Shown: piece after piece, positions 1 through 9,645 of the stretch
Numbering within the stretch: the stretch's first letter is position 1
Layout of the letters: every line of letters starts with the position of its first letter
DNA from: Gemmatimonadaceae bacterium
GTDB taxonomy: Bacteria; Gemmatimonadota; Gemmatimonadetes; Gemmatimonadales; Gemmatimonadaceae
Length of the DNA: 64,000 nt
Direction: 5' to 3'
Assembly (NCBI GenBank): GCA_016742275.1
Contig: JACVCD010000022.1
Span: 17,263 to 81,262 of the forward strand
Position numbers and translations under genes: made by a program
Notes under the pieces: generated by a model
What the model was told of the DNA's origin: nothing
The model's input: only the letters and a program-made list of their open reading frames with translations
Databases searched by the model: none

Positions 1-2921
1 ACCACGGCCGCACCCGAGGCGCGCCGGATGATGGCGACGTCGTCCGGCGCAATCAAGCGCTGGACACCCCCCACCTCGATTGTTACCTCCTGCCCCGCCG
101 CCAGCTGCGCGAGCAGCTCGGCCGGCATGGTCGGCACAGCCGCCGCCACTTCCGGCGTTTCCTTGCCGAACTTCTTGCCCAAGGTCCGGAAATTGGCCTT
201 GGCCTCGAGGGACACCAGGTTGTCGGTGGACGTGACGAACTCGACCTGCTTCACATTGAGTTCGGCCGCCAGCAACGCGCCCAGTGACGCAGCCAGAGTG
301 ACATCTCCCGGCACGACACACTGCAGCGACGGCAGCGGCTGGCGCACCTTCACGTCAGCCACGTCGCGGGCGGCATGCGCCAACCCGGTCAGTGTCCGGA
401 TATCGTCCATCGCCGCTTCGAGCGCTTCATCCACCGGCGACGGACTCTCCCGCGTGTACGACGCGAGGTGCACGGAAGTTCCCGTGAGCGCCCGATGCGC
501 GGCATCCGTCATGAATGGCGCGAACGGCGCAAGCAGACGGCACACCACCGTCAGCACCTCGTGCAGCGTGGCGAACGCGGCGCGATTGTCGGTCGTGCTC
601 ACATCGTAGAACCGCGCACGACTCTGACGCACATACCACTTGGAGACGTCGTCGTCCATGAACTGCATCACGCGCCGCGCTGCCAGTGTGGCGTCGTAGT
701 TCGTGAGTGCCGCGTTCACTTCCTGCTCCACTCGCGTCAGACGCGAAAGGATCCAGCGATCGAGCGCCGGACGATCGGCTACCGCCGGATCGGCCGCACT
801 CGGCTTCCAACCGAAGTTGGCGTACTGCGCAAAGATGCCGTTGTAGACGTTACGGAACGTGAGCAGGAACCGGCCCGCCGTTTCGCGAATGGCGTTTTCG
901 TCGAAGCGGCGCGGCACCCACACCTGACTCGACGCCACCAGGAACAGGCGCACCGCGTCAGCGCCGTGGCGCTCCAGCACTTCCCACGGATTGACCACGT
1001 TGCCACGCGACTTGGACATCTTCTGCCCCGTCGCGTCGAGCACGAGGTCATTCACCACCACGTTGCGATACGGCGCCGCCTGATCATCCGCGTTATGCGG
1101 CAGGGCATCACCAAGTGCTGTCGCGATGGCCAGCAGCGAGTAGAACCAACCACGCGTCTGATCGACACCTTCGCAGATGAAGTCCGCCGGATACTGCGCG
1201 GCCACCTTGTCGGCGTTCTCGAACGGGAAGTGCCACTGCGCAAATGGCATCGATCCCGAATCAAACCAGGTATCGATGACTTCGGGCACACGACGCATGG
1301 TGCCCGTGCCACTCTTGGCCGGCCACGTGTACTGATCGATGTGCGGCTTGTGCGGATCAAAATCGTCCGGCAGCGCACGACCGATACGCTCCGCCAATTC
1401 GGCGTAGCTGCCGATCACGTCGATGTCCGACGGGTCTTCGTCATTGACCCACACGGGCAACGGCGTACCCCAGTACCGATCACGTGAGATGGCCCAGTCC
1501 ACATTGTTGGACAGCCACTCACCGAAACGACCCGAGCCCACTTCGGACGGATTCCAGTTCACCTGCGCGTTGCGCGAGAGCAGCGCATCACGGCGCGCCG
1601 TCGTGCGCACAAACCACGAACCGCGCGCGTAGTACAGCAGCGGCGTGCCGCAGCGCCAGCAGTGCGGATACGAGTGCATGAAGGTGCTGGCTTTCCACAA
1701 CACGTCACGCTCGCGCAGTACTTCGATGATACGCGCATCGGCCTTCTTCACGAACACACCGCCCACCTCGGGGATGTCGCTCGTGAATTCACCGCGCGCA
1801 TTCACCGGCTGCACAAACGCGAGCCCATGACGCTGCCCGGCAGCATAGTCGTCAGCACCAAACGCTGGCGCCATGTGCACTACGCCAGAACCATCCTCCG
1901 CCGACACGAAGTCTTCGGGCACGATGATCTCGTGCTTCCCTTCTTCCGGATACGCCGCCCAGTCGAGCGGACGACGATAACGACGGCCCGCGAGCTCGCT
2001 GCCCTTGAGCGTGCCAATCACATCCCAACGATCGGCCCAATCTGCACCGAGCACACCCGCAACCCGTGCTTCCGCGAGGATGATGGTGAACTCCGCACCG
2101 CTCTTCTTGCGCAACTCGGCGTACGTGAGATCGGGATGCACGGCGAGCGCCGTGTTGGATACCAGCGTCCACGGTGTGGTGGTCCACACCAGGATGCGGC
2201 GACGCATGGCCGGCGCATTGCCATCGGCATCGAGCAGATCGAGCGCGACATACACGCTCGGATCCTCGACGTCTTCGTAGCCCTGCGCGACTTCGTGACT
2301 GGAGAGCGCAGTACCGCAGCGCGCGCAGTACGGCAGGATCTTGTGACCGCGCGTCAGCAAATCCTTTTCGTGCAGCGTACGCAGCGCCCACCACACGGAC
2401 TCCACGAAGTCGTGCGTGTACGTGACGTACGGGCTGCCATAGTCAAGCCAATACGCCGTACGATGCGACAGCTTTTCCCACTCGCCGCGGTACTTCCACA
2501 CACTTTCGCGGCAACGACGATTGAATTCCGCCACGCCAACCTGCTCGATGAGCTGCTTGCCACCAAGCTTCGCGATCTCGGACGGATCCACGCCGCGACG
2601 CGCGGCTTCCTCGCGCTGCAGTTCCTTCTCGACTTCAATTTCGACCGGCAAACCATGCGTGTCCCAGCCGGCCTTGCGGGGCACGTAGTACCCCTGCATG
2701 GCCCGATGACGACAGAACAGATCCTTGATCGTACGCGAGAACACGTGGTGAATGCCCGGACGGCCATTGGCCGTTGGTGGCCCTTCGAAAAACACAAAGG
2801 GCTTGGCATCCGCACGCGCCGCCTGGGTCTGCTCGAACAACTTCTCGGCATCCCAGGTGGCCAGCAGTTCGCGCTCGAGCGTGTCGGCGTTTGAATCGGG
2901 GAGCAGCGGATACAGCGTCAC
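1..2921 (-). CDS. ileS: Isoleucyl-tRNA synthetase (partial, C-terminus beyond left edge)
   Basis: Class I aminoacyl-tRNA synthetase charging tRNA-Ile with isoleucine in the cytoplasm. About 973 residues are visible from a GTG at 2921; the frame is open to base 1, so the tRNA-binding C-terminus is missing. The ATP-binding HIGH-type motif appears as GIHH (in the context ANGRPGIHH, about residue 50) and KMSKS lies at residues 634-638. The GIHH form and a length already beyond 950 residues fit the eukaryote-like type 2 IleRS rather than the E. coli type (family knowledge). It is the last visible gene of the long minus-strand operon, 25 bases after the nucleoside phosphorylase. The start is chosen because it is the first start codon after the upstream stop and precedes a typical N-terminus. 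Large open frames on the other strand here are shadows. Confidence 0.95.
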   Translation of the reverse strand, partial: MTLYPLLPDSNADTLERELLATWDAEKLFEQTQAARADAKPFVFFEGPPTANGRPGIHHVFSRTIKDLFCRHRAMQGYYVPRKAGWDTHGLPVEIEVEKELQREEAARRGVDPSEIAKLGGKQLIEQVGVAEFNRRCRESVWKYRGEWEKLSHRTAYWLDYGSPYVTYTHDFVESVWWALRTLHEKDLLTRGHKILPYCARCGTALSSHEVAQGYEDVEDPSVYVALDLLDADGNAPAMRRRILVWTTTPWTLVSNTALAVHPDLTYAELRKKSGAEFTIILAEARVAGVLGADWADRWDVIGTLKGSELAGRRYRRPLDWAAYPEEGKHEIIVPEDFVSAEDGSGVVHMAPAFGADDYAAGQRHGLAFVQPVNARGEFTSDIPEVGGVFVKKADARIIEVLRERDVLWKASTFMHSYPHCWRCGTPLLYYARGSWFVRTTARRDALLSRNAQVNWNPSEVGSGRFGEWLSNNVDWAISRDRYWGTPLPVWVNDEDPSDIDVIGSYAELAERIGRALPDDFDPHKPHIDQYTWPAKSGTGTMRRVPEVIDTWFDSGSMPFAQWHFPFENADKVAAQYPADFICEGVDQTRGWFYSLLAIATALGDALPHNADDQAAPYRNVVVNDLVLDATGQKMSKSRGNVVNPWEVLERHGADAVRLFLVASSQVWVPRRFDENAIRETAGRFLLTFRNVYNGIFAQYANFGWKPSAADPAVADRPALDRWILSRLTRVEQEVNAALTNYDATLAARRVMQFMDDDVSKWYVRQSRARFYDVSTTDNRAAFATLHEVLTVVCRLLAPFAPFMTDAAHRALTGTSVHLASYTRESPSPVDEALEAAMDDIRTLTGLAHAARDVADVKVRQPLPSLQCVVPGDVTLAASLGALLAAELNVKQVEFVTSTDNLVSLEAKANFRTLGKKFGKETPEVAAAVPTMPAELLAQLAAGQEVTIEVGGVQRLIAPDDVAIIRRASGAAV

Positions 2922-2946
2922 GTCTGAATCGGAAAAATGTTAGGAA

Positions 2947-3855
2947 CTACAGCTGCGCCAACACGCCCTTCACCACCGCCGAGAGTTTGGGTTCGGCCGC
3001 CTTGGCCACCGCAATGATCTGCGACACGTTGGCCGGCTCGAGCGCATCAGGCAGACACTGATCGGTGATGATGGAAAGGCCCAACACCTTCATTCCGCCA
3101 TGAACCGCCACGATCACTTCCGGCACCGTGCTCATACCGACCACGTCAGCACCAATGCCGCGCAGGAAGCGATACTCCGCACGCGTTTCGAGATTGGGGC
3201 CCTGCACCGCCACGTACACACCTTCACGCAAGGGCACACCATGCTTGGCCGCGACATCGCGCGCGAGATTGCGCAGCGCTACGTCATACGGCTCCGACAT
3301 GTCGGGGAAACGCGGGCCGAGTGTATCATCGTTCGGTCCGATGAGTGGATTGTCGCCGAGTAGATTGATGTGATCGGCAATGAGCATGAGATCACCCGGT
3401 GCCCACAGCGGATGCATACCGCCGCAGGCGTTGCTCACGATCAGAGTTTCCGCGCCGAGCGCGCGCAGCACACGCACCGGGAAGGTGACCTGCTGCAGCG
3501 TGTAGCCTTCATAGCGGTGAAACCGGCCCTGCATGGCCACGACCGTCTTGCCGCCGAGCGTGCCGCATAGCAAACGCCCCTTATGCGACTCAACGGTGCT
3601 GAGCGGAAAGTTCGGCAGATCGTGATACTCGATCACCTGCTCCACCGCGATCTCTTCGGCCAGCGCACCAAGACCGGTGCCTAGGATGATGGCGGCATCC
3701 ACCGGACGCGGAAAACGCTGACGCACCGCCTGCGCACAGGCTTCGATGCGTTCACGTGCATGCAGCCCAAGCGCCGGATGCGACAAGCCTACGGCCTGAT
3801 GGGCCTGCGTGTACTGCAACTGCGGCCGCGACCCGGAAGCGGGCGTATGGTTCAT
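2947..3855 (-). CDS. punA: Purine nucleoside phosphorylase (PNP class I)
   Basis: Phosphorolysis of purine (deoxy)nucleosides to free base and pentose-1-phosphate, in cytoplasmic purine salvage. The 302-residue protein has the phosphate-binding loop LGTGLG (residues 58-63), GRFHRYEG, NACGG, and the segment GADVVGMSTVPEV typical of trimeric mammalian-type PNPs. The ATG at 3855 overlaps the stop of the upstream divIVA gene as ATGA, which decides the start against a longer in-frame version. Hpt, a salvage phosphoribosyltransferase, is encoded in the same operon, so base release and reuse are transcriptionally linked. Substrate preference (guanosine/inosine versus adenosine) cannot be fixed from the sequence. 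Confidence 0.93.
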   Translation of the reverse strand: MNHTPASGSRPQLQYTQAHQAVGLSHPALGLHARERIEACAQAVRQRFPRPVDAAIILGTGLGALAEEIAVEQVIEYHDLPNFPLSTVESHKGRLLCGTLGGKTVVAMQGRFHRYEGYTLQQVTFPVRVLRALGAETLIVSNACGGMHPLWAPGDLMLIADHINLLGDNPLIGPNDDTLGPRFPDMSEPYDVALRNLARDVAAKHGVPLREGVYVAVQGPNLETRAEYRFLRGIGADVVGMSTVPEVIVAVHGGMKVLGLSIITDQCLPDALEPANVSQIIAVAKAAEPKLSAVVKGVLAQL

Positions 3856-4466
3856 GATTCGTCCTCGACCACGGCATCGAGCCACGAGGGCGTCGGTGCC
3901 AAGGGGCGTGGTGGCAGTTCGCGAATATCGCGTGCCACCGGTGGTTCAGTCGACATGGCGGTCAGCGTACGCGGCGTTGGAAACTCGGGCAGGATTTCGT
4001 TCTCCGCCGCGTTGAGCTCCGACAGCTGACGTTCGAGTTGATTGCGCATCTGCGCGAGAAACGATCGACGCGTGCGCAGCAACTGCTGCAACTCCTCCTG
4101 CGCACGGCGAACTTCATCGCGAACCGCGGCCAGCTGCCGTTCGGCCTCCTGCTGCGCTTCACGAATGATCAGTTGCGCCTCGCGTTCCGCCTGCTCGCGG
4201 ATATCGCCACGCAATTGCTGCGCGCTCACCAGCGCTTCGTTGAGCGCCTTCTCACGTTCACGATACGCCTTCAGCTGCTCGTGAAAGTTGCGTGCCTTGG
4301 TGTCGAGCTCCTGATGCTGACGGGCAAGCCGCTCAAGCTCTTCGGCTACTTGGTCGCGAAACTGATCGACACGCGTGCGATCGTAGCCCCGCAGTGCGTT
4401 GCCAAAGTCGTAGCGTCGCGCGTCGAGCGCAGTGAGATGAAAACCCTGGAAGCCGTCGTCGGTCAT
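3852..4466 (-). CDS. divIVA: DivIVA-family coiled-coil protein
   Basis: 204 residues. Residues about 10-50 match the DivIVA N-terminal domain (LTALDARRYDFGNALRGYDRTRVDQF, paraphrased: the short pocket before the first helix). Residues about 45-160 are a continuous Glu/Arg/Gln-rich coiled coil, and the tail is Pro-rich. Family members sense membrane curvature and recruit cell-division or polar-growth proteins. The gene sits between yggS and the PNP gene; a yggS-divIVA pairing is common in Gram-positive division clusters and less expected here. Its ATGA overlap with the PNP gene implies translational coupling. The family call is firm; the cellular role in this organism is inference. Confidence 0.85.
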   Translation of the reverse strand: MTDDGFQGFHLTALDARRYDFGNALRGYDRTRVDQFRDQVAEELERLARQHQELDTKARNFHEQLKAYREREKALNEALVSAQQLRGDIREQAEREAQLIIREAQQEAERQLAAVRDEVRRAQEELQQLLRTRRSFLAQMRNQLERQLSELNAAENEILPEFPTPRTLTAMSTEPPVARDIRELPPRPLAPTPSWLDAVVEDES

Positions 4467-4505
4467 GGGCGATCCGTTAAGCGTCAGATACGGAACAGCG
4501 GCAAC

Positions 4506-5198
4506 TCAGGTGCGACTGCCAAAGAGGATGGTCCCGAGCCGGACATGCGTGGCGCCTTCTTCCACAGCGACCTCGAAATCTCCGGACATCCCCATGCTCA
4601 AGAACTCCGCCGGATGTCCCGACTGGCGGAGCGCTTCACGCGCCGACCGCGCACCGGCAAACACCTGGCGCAACACCGTTTCCGGCGCGTCGAAAGGGGC
4701 CATGGTCATGGCACCCCGCACACGCAGCGCTGGCATACGCGTCAATCGTTCAGCCACAGCCGGCAACTCGGGAAGCGAGAAACCGCCCTTGCTGTCTTCT
4801 CCGCTTACGTTGACTTGCACGAGCACATCGAGCGTGGTCGACTGCCGCAACGCCTCATCATGCAGTGCCGTGGCGAGCCGCTCACTGTCGACACCGTGCA
4901 CGAGATGAAATCGCGTTGCAGCCCGAGCCTTATTGCGCTGCAGATGGCCAATGAGGTGCCAACGCACGGGCGCTGAGACCTGCGCCATCTTCTGCTCGGC
5001 TTCCTGCACACGGTTTTCACCGACGTCTTCGACACCAGCCGCGAACGCTGCCTCAACAGCTTCCGGGCCATGCGTCTTGGTCACCGCGATCAGCGTAACC
5101 GGCTGACCATGTCCGCCACGCGTTCGGGCAGCGGCGATGCGTTCACGCACCTCCGCCACGGCCTCCCGCACTTCAGCGACATGGTCGGAAATTGGCAT
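4506..5198 (-). CDS. yggS: PLP homeostasis protein, YggS/PROSC family
   Basis: 230 residues, the normal size for this family. The fold is a single TIM barrel like the N-terminal domain of alanine racemase, binding pyridoxal phosphate but without racemase activity. The PLP-binding lysine is Lys41 in IAVTKT, followed by the family signatures GENRVQEAEQK, WHLIGHLQRNK, and near the end SMGMSGDFEVAVEEGATHVRLGT (cofactor phosphate region). It acts in vitamin B6 and amino-acid homeostasis. It lies 39 bases before divIVA and 11 bases after the DUF2723 gene in the housekeeping operon. ATG start at 5198. Confidence 0.94.
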   Translation of the reverse strand: MPISDHVAEVREAVAEVRERIAAARTRGGHGQPVTLIAVTKTHGPEAVEAAFAAGVEDVGENRVQEAEQKMAQVSAPVRWHLIGHLQRNKARAATRFHLVHGVDSERLATALHDEALRQSTTLDVLVQVNVSGEDSKGGFSLPELPAVAERLTRMPALRVRGAMTMAPFDAPETVLRQVFAGARSAREALRQSGHPAEFLSMGMSGDFEVAVEEGATHVRLGTILFGSRT

Positions 5199-5209
5199 AG
5201 CACATAAGG

Positions 5210-7024
5210 TTAGGCACCGTTACATCCCGACACAAGTAAGGTGTCGGTCAGTTCCGTCACCTGTAGGCAACGCAACAATTCCTGCGTCATGTGCGCGGCC
5301 GGATCACTGCCCGGGGGTAGGGGTGTCAACGCCGATCGCGGCATCTCAGCCTGGCGTCGACCAAGCACCGTGCGATCAAGTCCCACCTGTCCCGGGGACA
5401 CAGCCGTACTTGGCGCGTACACCAATCCTTCCAGCAGCCAGCCACTGCCCGGGGCTGCTTTTTTTCGATCGGTGGCGGTCAGCAGGGTGCTCACGCGCAC
5501 CGATCGACGCGCGTCCTCCGAGTGACGCATCACCGACTGCAAGAGGTCAGGAAGCCCCGTCCAGCGGGCGACCCGCGTTGAATCAAGGAGCCCTGCGGCG
5601 GCCAGGTCCTCTCGATACCACGCGGCGCCAAGGAGCGGCACGGTGACGACCGTGACATCCGATCGATAGTCTTCGACCTGCTGCAGGTACCAGAGCGGAA
5701 AGGTGTCGTTGTCACCGGCCGCCAACAGTACCCCGCGCTGTGGGACGGCATCGAGCAGCATACGTGCGTAGGTGCGCGGCAAGGTGGCAACCGGTTCACG
5801 CGAGCGATCAGCGACCTCGCGATTGCCGAGGAGCGGCACCAATGCGAGCGAAAACGGCAGCACGGCCAGCGGCATGGGCAGACGACGCATCAACGCTGTG
5901 GCGAGACTCGCTGTCCCCGCACCCGCGAGCAGCCCCCACGTCCAAAACGCCAGGGCGAAGAAGTAGTCCCGTTCACGCGCCTCATGCACAGCGTCGGCGG
6001 CAACCACACCATGCCCAAAGCTCGGGCCGACACGGAGGTTGAGCCACACCACCACACCGAGCGATGCACTCACGAGCAACAGCAGTACTGCGCGCCCGAC
6101 CCGCCGCTCACGATGCCAGATCGCGCGGAGGCCGAGTGCACCAAGCCAGACCCAGGCCAGTGTGAGCAACGTGCGTGGCCAGGCGGCGGTCGCGTGCGGA
6201 TGCAGTCCGAAGGCTACCTGCCAGTCAGCCCATTGCCCAAAGTTGCCGATCTGCAGCCACAGCGGCGCGCGACGCGGCCATAACCCGGGGACCTCATACT
6301 GTTCGCGGCGCACCACGGCGATGAGTGAACGCAGGGTCTCTGGATTGCCAGAATCGAGCAGCGGATCCTGACCCGAAAGAAACATCAGCACGAGTACGGC
6401 CGACGCACCGCCAATCGCACTCACCAACCACTCGCCGATCTGCCGCCGTGAAGGCGCATGTCCTGCCCATGCCAACGCCACCGCTCCCGGCAACGCGACC
6501 AATGCGCTCAGATGCAGCGGCACGGCGAGACCGGCGAGAAATGCCAGCAACATGCGTCCGCGATCGCGTTGATCCACTGTCGCAGAGGTACGTCCACTCC
6601 ACTCACCCACCACCAGCATCATCACGGCGAGCAATAGCGCCGCCGCATACACCTCGGCTTCGGTGGCCAGATTCCACACGGAGTACATCGTGCCTGCCAT
6701 CACGGCCGCAACAACACCAGCACGCGCCCCAAGCCACTGCGCCATCAGCCATGCGCCCGCACCACCAGCAAGCGCGGCACACCACACGGCAAGCAGGGTG
6801 ACCATGCGCGCGGGCGATGTGCCACTGAACACCAGCGTGGAGATCTTGCCCATCAATACCCATAGCGGTGTGCCCGGTGGGTGTGGGATGCCCAAGGTGT
6901 GCGCCGCCGTGATGAATTCTGAGGCGTCCCAGAAGGTCAGATCAGGAGCGGATGTGGCGAGATAGGTCGCCAAAAGCACCATCGTCGCCACGACTGTGGC
7001 GACGATGGTGGAAGGAATCCGCAT
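5210..7024 (-). CDS. DUF2723 multi-pass membrane protein (TMEM260-like)
   Basis: About 604 residues from the ATG at 7024; an in-frame TTG at 7048 is the alternative start. The N-terminal segment after the first helix, with FWDASEFITAAHTLGIPHPPGTPLW, is the hallmark of DUF2723, a glycosyltransferase-C-like family that includes human TMEM260, an O-mannosyltransferase. At least ten hydrophobic segments follow, then a soluble C-terminal part of about 200 residues. An acidic pair in the first periplasmic loop (D-A-S-E) resembles the catalytic region of PMT-type enzymes. The bacterial substrate is unknown. It lies between ftsH and yggS in the operon. Confidence 0.85.
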   Translation of the reverse strand: MRIPSTIVATVVATMVLLATYLATSAPDLTFWDASEFITAAHTLGIPHPPGTPLWVLMGKISTLVFSGTSPARMVTLLAVWCAALAGGAGAWLMAQWLGARAGVVAAVMAGTMYSVWNLATEAEVYAAALLLAVMMLVVGEWSGRTSATVDQRDRGRMLLAFLAGLAVPLHLSALVALPGAVALAWAGHAPSRRQIGEWLVSAIGGASAVLVLMFLSGQDPLLDSGNPETLRSLIAVVRREQYEVPGLWPRRAPLWLQIGNFGQWADWQVAFGLHPHATAAWPRTLLTLAWVWLGALGLRAIWHRERRVGRAVLLLLVSASLGVVVWLNLRVGPSFGHGVVAADAVHEARERDYFFALAFWTWGLLAGAGTASLATALMRRLPMPLAVLPFSLALVPLLGNREVADRSREPVATLPRTYARMLLDAVPQRGVLLAAGDNDTFPLWYLQQVEDYRSDVTVVTVPLLGAAWYREDLAAAGLLDSTRVARWTGLPDLLQSVMRHSEDARRSVRVSTLLTATDRKKAAPGSGWLLEGLVYAPSTAVSPGQVGLDRTVLGRRQAEMPRSALTPLPPGSDPAAHMTQELLRCLQVTELTDTLLVSGCNGA

Positions 7025-7065
7025 ACGTGGGCGAGCGCGTGTTGCCAAACGAATTCAGCTGACGA

Positions 7066-9048
7066 TCAGGCGGGAGCAACCTCAGGTCCGCCCAGCAGCG
7101 GCGGCGTGGCCGGACGGGTCGGCGCTGACGTCGGCGAGGAGAGCACCGCCGGCGCCGTCGGCGCGTCCGGCCCAATTCGGGGAGGCAATGGCTTGCCTTC
7201 CTTGAGCAACAGGATGTCGTCGCGGCTCAGCGTTTCACGTTCAAGCAACCCGTTGGCCACAGCGTCGAGCAGATCGCGATGTTCGGTCAGCACCTGCACG
7301 GCGCGCGCATGGGCTTCGAACACCACTCGCTTCACTTCACCATCGACCACCTGTGCCGTCTGTTCCGACACTTCGCGCCGAGATTGGATCTCACGGCCGA
7401 GGAACAGTTCCTGTTCGTTGTCACCGACAAGGATCGGACCGATGGTGTCGGACAGACCCCACTGCGTGACATAGCGACGCGCGATGTTGGTAGCCTGCTG
7501 AATATCGCTGGACGCGCCGGTAGTTACCCGATCGCGACCAAACACGATTTCTTCGGCCGCTCGACCACCGTATGCCATGACCAGACGGGCTTCGAGTTGT
7601 TCACGCGTCACTGACACGCGATCGTCCTCGGGCAAAGTGAACGCGATACCGAGCGCACGACCACGCGGCACAATGGTGACCTTGTGCAACGGATCGTTGC
7701 CCTTGACGATCATGGCGCACACCGCATGCCCCGCCTCGTGGAACGCCGTCAGACGACGCTCTTCTTCCTTCATCACGAGTGACTTGCGTTCGGCGCCCAG
7801 CATCACGCGATCCTTCGCTTCTTCAAGATCGCTCATGAAGATCTTCTCGTGATTCTTGCGCGCCGCGAGCAATGCGCCTTCGTTCACGAGATTCGCGAGA
7901 TCGGCGCCCGCCATGCCCGGTGTACCACGCGCCAGCGACGTCACGCTCACGTCTTCAGCGATGGGCTTGTTGCGCAGGTGCACCTTGAGGATGCCCTCAC
8001 GACCACGCAGGTCGGGTGCATCCACCACGATCTGGCGATCGAAACGGCCCGGACGCAGCAGCGCCGGATCAAGCACGTCCGGACGGTTGGTCGCGGCGAT
8101 CAGAATGACACCGTCGTTAGACTCGAAACCGTCCATCTCGACAAGCAGCTGATTGAGCGTCTGTTCACGTTCGTCGTGTCCACCACCAAGACCGGCGCCA
8201 CGATGACGGCCGACGGCATCGATTTCGTCGATGAAGATGATGCACGGCGCATGCGCCTTGCCCTGCTCGAAGAGATCGCGCACACGTGATGCACCAACGC
8301 CCACGAACATCTCGACAAAGTCCGAACCCGACATGCTGAAGAACGGACGGCCCGCTTCACCGGCCACCGCTTTCGCGAGCAAGGTCTTGCCGGTTCCCGG
8401 CGGGCCGACCAGCAGTGCACCCTTGGGCAGACGACCACCCAGACGCGTGAACTTTTGCGGGTCCTTCAGGAACTCGATGATTTCCTGCAGTTCGACCTTG
8501 GCTTCGTCCGCACCGGCGACATCGGCGAACGTGATCTTGGGCGTGTCACCGCTCAGCAACTTCGCCTTGCTCTTGCCGAACGAGAACGCCTTGTTGCCGC
8601 CCGACTGCATCTGACGGAACAGGAAGATCCAGAAGCCGATGAGCAGCAGATACGGCAGCATCGTCACCAGCAAGCTGCCGAAGTTCGCGCGCGGCTCGGC
8701 CGCAGCCGTCTTCACGCCGGCCTTGTACAGGTCTTCCTGCTCCTTGGGCGCGCTGCCGGATACCAGTCGCACCGTGAAGCGCTTGGACGGACGATTGCCC
8801 ACCCGCACTTCCTGGTTGAACTGACCATTCAGCACGTTCTCGGTGAACGTGGCGGTCTTGATGTTGCCGGCAGCAAGCTGCTGGCGGTAATCGGAATAGC
8901 CGATCTCCGTGGCCTGGGCCTCACGACCGTTGCCATAGGAGAGCAGCGCCACCGGAATCAGGATGACCAGAATCCAGAACGAAAGCGTCTTGGAAATCCG
9001 GCCCCAGTTCGTGGGCTTCTTCGGGGAGGGCGTCATGTTTGGTGCCAT
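7066..9048 (-). CDS. ftsH: ATP-dependent zinc metalloprotease FtsH
   Basis: 660 residues. It has two N-terminal transmembrane helices (about 21-38 and 126-146) flanking a periplasmic domain, then the AAA+ module with Walker A GPPGTGKT (215-222), Walker B IIFIDEID (270-277) and the second region of homology around [19 protein letters not shown]. The zinc-protease motif HEAGH is at 437-441. It is a membrane-anchored hexamer that degrades damaged membrane proteins and short-lived regulators. Its position directly after tilS and hpt reproduces the conserved tilS-hpt-ftsH order seen in Bacillus and others. The C-terminus is Pro/Thr/Ala-rich. ATG at 9048 lies 12 bases after hpt. Confidence 0.98.
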   Translation of the reverse strand: MAPNMTPSPKKPTNWGRISKTLSFWILVILIPVALLSYGNGREAQATEIGYSDYRQQLAAGNIKTATFTENVLNGQFNQEVRVGNRPSKRFTVRLVSGSAPKEQEDLYKAGVKTAAAEPRANFGSLLVTMLPYLLLIGFWIFLFRQMQSGGNKAFSFGKSKAKLLSGDTPKITFADVAGADEAKVELQEIIEFLKDPQKFTRLGGRLPKGALLVGPPGTGKTLLAKAVAGEAGRPFFSMSGSDFVEMFVGVGASRVRDLFEQGKAHAPCIIFIDEIDAVGRHRGAGLGGGHDEREQTLNQLLVEMDGFESNDGVILIAATNRPDVLDPALLRPGRFDRQIVVDAPDLRGREGILKVHLRNKPIAEDVSVTSLARGTPGMAGADLANLVNEGALLAARKNHEKIFMSDLEEAKDRVMLGAERKSLVMKEEERRLTAFHEAGHAVCAMIVKGNDPLHKVTIVPRGRALGIAFTLPEDDRVSVTREQLEARLVMAYGGRAAEEIVFGRDRVTTGASSDIQQATNIARRYVTQWGLSDTIGPILVGDNEQELFLGREIQSRREVSEQTAQVVDGEVKRVVFEAHARAVQVLTEHRDLLDAVANGLLERETLSRDDILLLKEGKPLPPRIGPDAPTAPAVLSSPTSAPTRPATPPLLGGPEVAPA

Positions 9049-9060
9049 GAGAGTACCGCC

Positions 9061-9645
9061 TTACTCCAGGCTGGCGACGTATGGCAGGTGCCGGAAGTTC
9101 TCGGCGTGATCCAGGCCATAGCCCACCAGGAATTCATGCGGCGCGTCGAACCCGACGAACCGCGTGGGATGATGTAGTTCGGTGGCGATGTGCTTGTGCA
9201 GCAACGCGCAGATTTCGAGTGAGCGCGGATTGCGTGCTCCCAACAAGTCGATCAGACGACTCAGCGTTCGTCCGGAGTCGACAATGTCTTCCACGAGCAG
9301 AATGTGCTTGCCTTCGAGCTCCGTCTCCGGATCGTAAAGCAATCGCACCACACCGCTCGATTCCATCGCGTCGCCATACGAACTGGCAACGAGGAAATCC
9401 ACTTGCAGTGGACGATTGATGTGACGTACGAGGTCGCTGAGGAAAATGAAACTTCCCTTGAGCAATCCCAGCACCAGCAGATCCCCATCCGGATATGCGG
9501 CCGTGATTTCCGCGCCGAGCTCCGCCACCTTGGATTGAATGGCGGTTGCGTCGTACACCACGCGCTTCACGGCCCGGCCATCGAGCCGGGGATCTGCAGA
9601 CGGTCCTGCTGGGGGTCCAGATTGCTCAGTCAAACTCGCGCTCAC
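9061..9645 (-). CDS. hpt: Hypoxanthine phosphoribosyltransferase
   Basis: 194 residues, cytoplasmic. It transfers phosphoribose from PRPP to hypoxanthine or guanine in purine salvage. The PRPP-binding loop is [12 protein letters not shown] (about residues 116-127); [12 protein letters not shown] near residues 61-72 is the flexible-loop pyrophosphate motif, and the C-terminal [17 protein letters not shown] is the purine-contact region. The chosen GTG at 9645 overlaps the 3' end of tilS by 20 bases, implying coupling; the first 25 residues are poorly conserved and a slightly later start is possible. Confidence 0.95.
   Translation of the reverse strand: MSASLTEQSGPPAGPSADPRLDGRAVKRVVYDATAIQSKVAELGAEITAAYPDGDLLVLGLLKGSFIFLSDLVRHINRPLQVDFLVASSYGDAMESSGVVRLLYDPETELEGKHILLVEDIVDSGRTLSRLIDLLGARNPRSLEICALLHKHIATELHHPTRFVGFDAPHEFLVGYGLDHAENFRHLPYVASLE

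Noticed and set aside
375..1487. Long plus-strand frame of 370 codons
   Set aside because: Antisense to ileS; Arg/His-rich composition with no motif, while the minus strand encodes conserved IleRS motifs.
1662..2894. Plus-strand frame of 410 codons
   Set aside because: Shadow of ileS for the same reason.
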